Positions 58,737-64,000 of a DNA stretch of 64,000 nucleotides are shown piece by piece. The notes under the pieces were generated by a model. It worked only from the letters and a program-made list of their open reading frames with translations, was not told the origin of the DNA and made no database searches. This DNA comes from Brachybacterium faecium DSM 4810 (GTDB lineage Bacteria > Actinomycetota > Actinomycetes > Actinomycetales > Dermabacteraceae). How positions within the stretch are numbered: the stretch's first letter is position 1; the number at the start of each line of letters is the position of its first letter. The DNA lies in assembly GCA_000023405.1 (NCBI GenBank), contig CP001643.1, positions 1,364,001 to 1,428,000 of the forward strand. Direction: 5' to 3'. Position numbers and translations under genes: made by a program.

Positions 58737-59144
58737 GTGGCCGACACCGACGAGGCCGCCGCCGTGCTGCGGACCTCGGGGCTGCACGTCGACGTCTGGG
58801 ACGAGAGCTACGGTCGCCAGGGCGTCATCACCCTGCCCTCGGGAGAGGGGGTCTCCCTCAACGAGCGCCAGCGCGACCTCTACGGCTACCAGGGCCACGA
58901 TGCGAGCGGCGCGGATGCGCGGCTGTCGGTGACGGCCGTGCTCTCCAGTGCAGACTTCGAGGCGGACGCGGCGTGGGCGCGGCCCCTCGGCTTCATCGCC
59001 GACGCCTCCGAGAGGTCTGACGCTCCTGACGTCCCCGACGCCTCTGATGCCGGGGACGGAGGCGAGGGTCCGTGGTTCCGCGCGCTGCGAGAGCCCCTCG
59101 GGGCCGAGGGGTTAGGGCCGCGCCCTGCTCCCGCGGCGCCGTGA
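58737..59144 (+). CDS. Truncated VOC-like (glyoxalase fold) protein
   Basis: The 135-residue frame opens with VADTDEAAAVLRTSGLHVDVWDES and GVITLPSGEGVSLNERQRDLYGYQG, the second half of a vicinal-oxygen-chelate repeat. In-frame codons just upstream (GDTDLCLS, no stop until 58662) continue the same fold, yet no start or first half is present. The C-terminus is acidic and low-complexity (Asp/Ala/Ser/Pro), ending PAPAAP. I read it as a 5'-truncated gene or a relic; a start at GTG 58737 is nominal. No ribosome binding site is evident. Confidence 0.5.
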   Translation: MADTDEAAAVLRTSGLHVDVWDESYGRQGVITLPSGEGVSLNERQRDLYGYQGHDASGADARLSVTAVLSSADFEADAAWARPLGFIADASERSDAPDVPDASDAGDGGEGPWFRALREPLGAEGLGPRPAPAAP

Positions 59145-59272
59145 CCGTCCCGGCGGTGCGGGATCGATCTGTTCGAGGAGGGTGATGCGTGCGCGTGACG
59201 TGGGTCTCCTGCGATACGGTGGCCGCGTCCATCCGCCCCGGCCACCCCGGGGCCCGTGAAGCAGGAGTACTG

Positions 59273-61249
59273 ATGTCTGACGACGCAGCCACCGGGATCG
59301 AGAACCTCTCGCAGGAGACCCGCGCCTTCTCTCCCCCCACCGAGTTCGTGCAGAACGCGGTCGCCCGCCCCTCCCTCTACGAGGAGGCCGAGCGGGACCG
59401 CCTCGCGTTCTGGCGCTCACGGGCCAGCCTGCTCAGCTGGGAGACCCCGTTCACCGAGACCCTCGACTGGTCCAACCCGCCGTTCGCGCGCTGGTTCGCC
59501 GACGGGACGCTGAACGCCGCCTACAACTGCGTGGACCGCCACGTGGAGTCCGGGCACGGCGCGCAGGCCGCGCTGCTGGCGGAGTACGAGGACGGCTCCG
59601 ACGCGACCTTCACCTACGCCGAGGTCAAGGACGAGATCTCGCGCATGGCGAACGTCCTGGCCGACTGCGGGGTCAAGACCGGCGACCGGGTCGCGATCTA
59701 CATGCCGATGATCCCCGAGGCCGTCTTCGCGATGCTCGCCTGCGCCCGCATCGGTGCGCCCCATTCCGTGGTCTTCGGCGGCTTCAGCGCCGAGGCGCTG
59801 CGCTCCCGCATCGAGGACGCCGAGGCGCGCGTGGTCATCACCGCCGACGGCCAGAACCGCCGCGGCAAGCAGCTGCCCCTGAAGCCCGCCGTCGACGAGG
59901 CGCTCGCCGGCGGCGGCGCCTCGGTCGAGAAGGTCCTCGTGGTGCGCCGCACCGGCGGGGACGTCGACTGGACCGAGGGCCGCGATGTGTGGTGGCACGA
60001 GGCGCGCGAGACCGCCTCGACCGAGCACACCCCCGTCCCGGTGGAGGCCGAGCACCCGCTGTTCATCCTCTACACCTCCGGCACCACCGGGAAGCCGAAG
60101 GGCATCGTCCACACCACCGGCGGCTACCTCACGCAGGCGGCGTACACGCACCGCAACGTGTTCGACCTCAAGCCCTCCACCGACGTGTTCTGGTGCACGG
60201 CCGACATCGGCTGGGTCACCGGCCACACCTACGTGGTCTACGGCCCCATGGCCAACCGCACCACCCAGGTCATCTACGAGGGCACCCCGGACACCCCGCA
60301 CCAGGGCCGCTGGTGGGAGGTCGTCCAGAAGCACAAGGTCAGCCTGTTCTACTCCTCGCCCACCGCGATCCGCACGGCGATGAAGTGGGGCGAGGACATC
60401 CCGGCCCAGTACGACCTCTCCTCGCTGCGCCTGCTGGGCAGCGTCGGCGAGGCGATCAACCCCGAGGCGTGGATGTGGTACCGCCGCGTCATCGGCGGGG
60501 ACCGCTGCCCCATCGTGGACACGTGGTGGCAGACGGAGACCGGCTCGATCATGATCTCCCCGCTGCCGGGCATCACCGCCACCAAGCCGGGCTCGGCGCA
60601 GGCCGCCCTGCCCGGGATCAGCGCCGACGTCGTCAACGACGCCGGGGAGCCGGTGGCCGACGGCGAGGGCGGCTACCTCGTGCTCGACGAGCCGTGGCCC
60701 GGCATGCTGCGCGGCATCTGGGGCGACCCGGAGCGCTTCAAGGAGACTTACTGGTCGCGCTTCGAGGGCCTGTACTTCGCCGGTGACGGCGCCAAGCGCG
60801 ACGAGGACGGCGACATCTGGCTGCTGGGCCGCGTGGACGATGTCATGAACGTCTCCGGGCACCGCCTGTCGACGATGGAGATCGAATCCGCCCTGGTCAG
60901 CCACGACTGGGTCGCCGAGGCCGCCGTGGTGGGCGCGAACGATGCGACCACCGGTCAGTCCCCGGTGGCGTTCGTGATCCTGCGCGGCGGGAACGAGGAC
61001 GCGATCGCCGAGGTCGGCGGCGAGGAGAAGGTCCCCGAGCTGCTGCGCGCCCACGTGGGCCGCGAGATCGGCCCGATCGCGAAGCCGAAGAAGGTCCTGC
61101 TGGTCACCGAGCTGCCCAAGACCCGCTCCGGCAAGATCATGCGTCGCCTGCTGCGGGACGTCGCCGAGAACCGCGAGGTGGGCGACACCCAGACCCTCGC
61201 CGACGCCTCGGTGATGGATCTGATCCAGGAGGGGCTCTCCGGCCGCTGA
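59273..61249 (+). CDS. acs: Acetyl-CoA synthetase
   Basis: The 658-residue AMP-forming enzyme activates acetate. Motifs are [38 protein letters not shown] (A3), [29 protein letters not shown] (A5), [20 protein letters not shown] and the C-terminal [27 protein letters not shown]. The last contains the catalytic, Pat/CobB-regulated lysine in SGKIMRR. The N-terminal [22 protein letters not shown] is actinobacterial in style. AGGAG precedes the ATG; a TACGGT box lies about 55 bp upstream. The sirtuin gene near 25 kb could in principle deacetylate it. Confidence 0.97.
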   Translation: MSDDAATGIENLSQETRAFSPPTEFVQNAVARPSLYEEAERDRLAFWRSRASLLSWETPFTETLDWSNPPFARWFADGTLNAAYNCVDRHVESGHGAQAALLAEYEDGSDATFTYAEVKDEISRMANVLADCGVKTGDRVAIYMPMIPEAVFAMLACARIGAPHSVVFGGFSAEALRSRIEDAEARVVITADGQNRRGKQLPLKPAVDEALAGGGASVEKVLVVRRTGGDVDWTEGRDVWWHEARETASTEHTPVPVEAEHPLFILYTSGTTGKPKGIVHTTGGYLTQAAYTHRNVFDLKPSTDVFWCTADIGWVTGHTYVVYGPMANRTTQVIYEGTPDTPHQGRWWEVVQKHKVSLFYSSPTAIRTAMKWGEDIPAQYDLSSLRLLGSVGEAINPEAWMWYRRVIGGDRCPIVDTWWQTETGSIMISPLPGITATKPGSAQAALPGISADVVNDAGEPVADGEGGYLVLDEPWPGMLRGIWGDPERFKETYWSRFEGLYFAGDGAKRDEDGDIWLLGRVDDVMNVSGHRLSTMEIESALVSHDWVAEAAVVGANDATTGQSPVAFVILRGGNEDAIAEVGGEEKVPELLRAHVGREIGPIAKPKKVLLVTELPKTRSGKIMRRLLRDVAENREVGDTQTLADASVMDLIQEGLSGR

Positions 61250-61265
61250 GCCGCCGCGAGCACAC

Positions 61266-61310
61266 AGAGGGCGGGCGCCCCCGGTCGATGGCCGGGGGCG
61301 CCCGCCCTCT
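61266..61310. terminator. Strong bidirectional terminator after acs
   Basis: A 19-bp perfect GC stem (61266-61284 with 61292-61310) closes a 7-nt loop between convergent acs and the DUF4097-like gene. It is the longest hairpin I found in the window. Confidence 0.8.
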
Positions 61311-61361
61311 CGTCGCTGCGCCTTCTCGTCGCTGTGCTCTTTCGTCCGTGCGGGGGCGCGG

Positions 61362-62339
61362 TCAGCGGGTTAGCACGATGGTGCCGAGCTCGGAGGAGAC
61401 CGTCAGGATCCCGGCGGCGTCGTCCTCTGCCTCGGCGGAGCCCTCCGTGAGACCCGGATCCTGCTGCACCGCGCCGTACTCGGAGGAGGCCTCGACGCTC
61501 CAGCGGGCGGTGCCCGGCGCCGCCACCTCGATGTCACCGAGTTCGGTGGTCACCGACACCCGGCCGCCCGCATCGGTGGGCAGGAGCAGGTCGACATCGC
61601 CGACGGTGGCGCTGAGGTCCACCGCGGCCGGTGCGGGGGAGCCGAGCTCGATGTCGATGTTCCCCACCTCGGCGGAGGCGGTCACCCCCTGCGGCGCCGT
61701 CACCGGTCCGAGCCGGATGTTGCCGACGTCGCTGCGGGCCTCCACGGCCGTGTAGTCGCCGTCGATGTGCACGTCACCGGCGTCGGTGCTCACCTCGAGC
61801 GCGAGATCCAGACCCGCAGGGACCAGCAGGAGGACGTCCTGGGGGCTGTCCGCCCAGGGCGGGTCGAAGGAGAGATCCGGCTGGCGCACGTCCACGCTCG
61901 CGCTGTCGGAGGCGGTGTCGGCGGTGACGCGGGCCCGCACCTGCGCGGCGGGGTCCGGGAGCGTGGTCGCACCCGGTTCGACCAGGCCGAGGGTCAGCTC
62001 GTCGACCTCGTTCGAGGGCAGCACCCGCACGGTGCCGGTCCGCGAGGTGAGGCTCAGCGAGCTCGGGCTGCCGAGCTGCGTGATCGCGGGGATCTCGGTG
62101 TAGCCGCGCCCGGTGAGCCAGGTCGCGGTGGACAGCGCCGCCAGGGCCAGCACCACCAGGAGCACGGTCGCGCCGCCGACGAGCGTGACCAGCAGGCGCC
62201 AGGGCCGGTCCCGGGCGTGCGAGGGGGACAGGCGCCGACCGGGCTCGATGAGCGGGTCCCGCGAGGGAGGCGGCTGCTGCGCCGAGGACGGCCGCTGGGG
62301 CGGCGGCTGCCGCGGGACGGGTGGGATGGCAGTGCTCAT
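61362..62339 (-). CDS. DUF4097-like beta-repeat membrane protein
   Basis: The 325-residue protein has a Pro/Gln-rich cytoplasmic N-terminus, one membrane span (LLVTLVGGATVLLVVLALAALSTATWL, about 49-75) and an extracellular region of short repeated beta strands. Repeats of the type DVHIDGDY, DVGNIRLGPV, EVGNIDIEL, TVGDVDLLLP, ELGDIEV recur about every 20-25 residues, as in DUF4097/LiaF-like proteins. Its ATG overlaps the response-regulator stop (ATGA), so it is translationally coupled to the two-component genes and may sense or report envelope state. Confidence 0.8.
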   Translation of the reverse strand: MSTAIPPVPRQPPPQRPSSAQQPPPSRDPLIEPGRRLSPSHARDRPWRLLVTLVGGATVLLVVLALAALSTATWLTGRGYTEIPAITQLGSPSSLSLTSRTGTVRVLPSNEVDELTLGLVEPGATTLPDPAAQVRARVTADTASDSASVDVRQPDLSFDPPWADSPQDVLLLVPAGLDLALEVSTDAGDVHIDGDYTAVEARSDVGNIRLGPVTAPQGVTASAEVGNIDIELGSPAPAAVDLSATVGDVDLLLPTDAGGRVSVTTELGDIEVAAPGTARWSVEASSEYGAVQQDPGLTEGSAEAEDDAAGILTVSSELGTIVLTR

Positions 62340-62989
62340 CGTTCCTCCGACTCGAGGTAGCGCAGCACCGCCATGACGCGGCGGTTCTCGCCGTCCACCG
62401 GCGGCAGGTCGAGCTTGGTCAGCAGCGAGGAGATGTGCTTCTCGACGCTGCCGGCGGAGACGAACAGGGTGTCGGCGATCGCCTGGTTGGAGCGTCCCTG
62501 GGCCATCAGCGAGAGCACCTCCCGCTCGCGCGGGGTGAGGGTCTCGAGGGTGCGGCGGCGCCGCGACCGGACGAAGATCTGCTGGACCACCTCCGGGTCC
62601 AGCCAGGTGCCGCCCTCGCCGACGTCGGCCACCACGCCGAGGAAGTCCTCGACATCGGCGACGCGGTCCTTGAGCACGTAGCCCAGCCCCCGCGGCGTAT
62701 CGGCGATGAGATCGGAGGCATACCGCTCCTCGACGTACTGCGAGAGCACCAACAGCGCCACGTCCGGGTCCTGGCGGCGGATCCGCATCGCGGCGCGCAC
62801 GCCCTCGTCGGTGAACGTCGGCGGCATGCGCACGTCGATCACCGCGAGGTCGGGGTGGTGGCGGGAAATGGCCCCGAGCAGCTCGCTGCCGTCGCCGACG
62901 GCGGCGACGACCTCGTGCCCCGCCTCGGTCAGCAGCCGTTCGAGTCCTGCGCGCAGCAGCACGGCGTCGTCGGCGATCACGATCCTCAT
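62336..62989 (-). CDS. NarL/LuxR-family response regulator
   Basis: The 217-residue regulator has a receiver domain with the phosphoacceptor Asp in LAVIDVRMPP (about residue 52), the acidic pair DD at 7-8 (VIADDAVLLRAGL) and the Lys in GYVLKDRV. A LuxR-type helix-turn-helix follows: LTPREREVLSLMAQGRSNQAIADTLFVSAGSVEKHISSLLTKLDLP. Start and stop overlap the neighbouring genes by 4 nt each. It is the partner of the adjacent sensor kinase. Confidence 0.95.
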   Translation of the reverse strand: MRIVIADDAVLLRAGLERLLTEAGHEVVAAVGDGSELLGAISRHHPDLAVIDVRMPPTFTDEGVRAAMRIRRQDPDVALLVLSQYVEERYASDLIADTPRGLGYVLKDRVADVEDFLGVVADVGEGGTWLDPEVVQQIFVRSRRRRTLETLTPREREVLSLMAQGRSNQAIADTLFVSAGSVEKHISSLLTKLDLPPVDGENRRVMAVLRYLESEER

Positions 62990-64000
62990 CGAGGGACCTC
63001 CTGGGTGATGGGGCGGGGAAGGGACCGGCTCGCGGCCGGAGCGCTGGGCAGGGGGATCTGGGCGCGCAGGACGGTGCCGCCGGCGGGCGGGCTGCTCATC
63101 TCGAGCGCGCCGCCGGTGGCGCGGAGACGATCGGTGAGGCCGGCCAGCCCGGTGGAGAACCCGTCGCGGCGCACCTGGGCGCCGCCGCGGCCGTCGTCCT
63201 CGATCCGCAGGTGCAGCGCGTCAGCATCGCGGGAGACGGTCACGAGGGCGTGCGAGGCCTCGGCGTGCTTGGCGATGTTCGTCAGCGCCTCGGCGACCAC
63301 GAAGTACGCCACCGCCTCGCGCTCGCGATCCAGCATCGGGGCGCCGGCCGGGCCCAGGTCGACATCGAGCTCGACGGGGACCCGGGACCGGGCGGCGAGC
63401 GCCGAGAGCGCCGCGTCCAGGCCCCGGTCGGTGAGCACCGCGGGATGGATGCCGCGGGCGAGCTGGCGCAGATCCGTCATGACGGCCTTCGCCTCCCCGT
63501 GCGCCTCGGCGACCAGGTGCTCGGCGCGGTCGGGATCCGCGCGGATCGCCTGGCGCGCGATGCCGAGGGTCATCGCCAGGTTCACCAGGCGCGGCTGGAC
63601 GCCGTCGTGGAGATCGCGCTCGATGCGCAGCCGCTCCTGGGCGGCGGCGTCGACCGCGCCCTGGCGGCGCTCGGCGAGCTCGGCGACCTGCTCGCGCAGG
63701 TCATCCTCGGAGCCGGAGAGCAGGCCGCGTGCGAGCCCGCGATCGGCCAGCGCGCCCAGAAGCAGCATCACGACCGCCAGCAGCACGCAGGTCGAGGAGA
63801 TCGCCCCGAGGGCCCAGCGGGAGAGCTCGAGGCCGCCCAGCTCGAGCGGGCCGTGCACGAAGGCGAGTTCCGCACCGGTCCAGCCGCCCCACAGCAGCAC
63901 CACGAAGGCGAGGAAGAACAGCCCGGAGATGAGCATCGCGAGGTGATGGTGGAGCACCCCGCGCCAGAACGCGCCGGTGCCCAGCTCGAACCAGCGGTTC
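62986..64000 (-). CDS. Sensor histidine kinase (HisKA_3 type), N-terminus beyond window
   Basis: The frame stays open to the right edge (NRWFELGTGAFWRG upstream of the nominal GTG at 63957), so the gene continues and the visible part is the C-terminal 337 residues. Two hydrophobic spans (AMLISGLFFLAFVVLLWGG; WALGAISSTCVLLAVVMLLLGAL) precede the dimerisation helix with the phosphorylated His in RIERDLHDGVQPRLVNLAMTLG. The ATPase domain follows (AEALTNIAKHAEASHA; IEDDGRGG; STGLAGLTDRLRATGGAL). Overlap with the response regulator (ATGA) marks a cognate pair. Confidence 0.93.
   Translation of the reverse strand, partial: NRWFELGTGAFWRGVLHHHLAMLISGLFFLAFVVLLWGGWTGAELAFVHGPLELGGLELSRWALGAISSTCVLLAVVMLLLGALADRGLARGLLSGSEDDLREQVAELAERRQGAVDAAAQERLRIERDLHDGVQPRLVNLAMTLGIARQAIRADPDRAEHLVAEAHGEAKAVMTDLRQLARGIHPAVLTDRGLDAALSALAARSRVPVELDVDLGPAGAPMLDREREAVAYFVVAEALTNIAKHAEASHALVTVSRDADALHLRIEDDGRGGAQVRRDGFSTGLAGLTDRLRATGGALEMSSPPAGGTVLRAQIPLPSAPAASRSLPRPITQEVPR

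Overview
The window is about 72% GC by eye, with dense, often overlapping genes, GTG/TTG starts and many -10 boxes 6-8 nt upstream of start codons (leaderless transcription). The dnaK-grpE-dnaJ-hspR cluster with HAIR operators, the MgtA-type mannosyltransferase, a WXG100-like protein and the gene set point to a high-GC actinobacterium of the order Micrococcales. A Brachybacterium or other Dermabacteraceae member is my best guess; this is inference, not a database match. I saw no rRNA, tRNA, insertion sequence, prophage or CRISPR array, so this looks like ordinary chromosomal core plus light accessory DNA. LAYOUT. 1-4.4 kb: end of a spermidine-synthase-like methyltransferase, a GNAT and a HIT hydrolase, a formamidase pair (FmdB-type zinc ribbon plus FmdA), a small P-loop kinase, a decayed remnant and a YjbR-like protein. 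4.5-8.9 kb: the HspR-controlled chaperone operon dnaK-grpE-dnaJ-hspR. 8.9-12 kb (minus): two GT4 glycosyltransferases flanking a VTT-domain membrane protein, probably a glycolipid operon. 12.2-15.3 kb (minus): a PEBP-family protein and two tandem ATP-grasp ligases resembling D-aspartate ligases of cell-wall cross-bridges. 15.4-22.2 kb: a maltose/maltodextrin-type ABC operon (binding protein, two permeases, GH13 glucosidase) divergent from a LacI-family regulator, with operator-like repeats both at the promoter and inside the regulator gene. 22.2-28.6 kb: trpS, cysK-cysE, sirtuin plus aldo/keto reductase, arginine deiminase, GNAT. 28.9-33.5 kb: glycine cleavage genes gcvT-gcvH-gcvP. 33.6-39.5 kb: a core MetE-like protein, an MgtA-like mannosyltransferase, a class I glutamine amidotransferase, a small membrane protein, an MFS transporter and a YciO/Sua5 protein. 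39.5-42.7 kb: two divergent genes only 24 bp apart (DUF952 and a small GNAT), the latter leading a tightly overlapping operon with a tyrosine phosphatase, an amidase and an S4 RNA-binding protein. 42.7-48.4 kb: a PrsW-type protease, clpB (HAIR operator) and a WXG100-like protein. 48.5-53.3 kb (minus): leuS, preceded by what looks like a leucine attenuator, an AEC transporter and panD. 53.4-61.2 kb: a DEAD-box helicase, sdaA, an odd lysine-poor ANL-family protein with an Old Yellow Enzyme homologue, a truncated VOC-like gene and acetyl-CoA synthetase. 61.3-64 kb (minus): a DUF4097-like membrane protein translationally coupled to a NarL-type response regulator and a sensor kinase that runs off the window. 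HOW THEY FIT. HspR probably represses its own operon and clpB through three HAIR sites. The LacI-type regulator probably controls uptake and hydrolysis of an alpha-glucoside. SdaA and the glycine cleavage system connect serine and glycine catabolism with one-carbon supply, while cysE-cysK draw on the same serine. The glycosyltransferases, ATP-grasp ligases and the two-component operon all concern the cell envelope.
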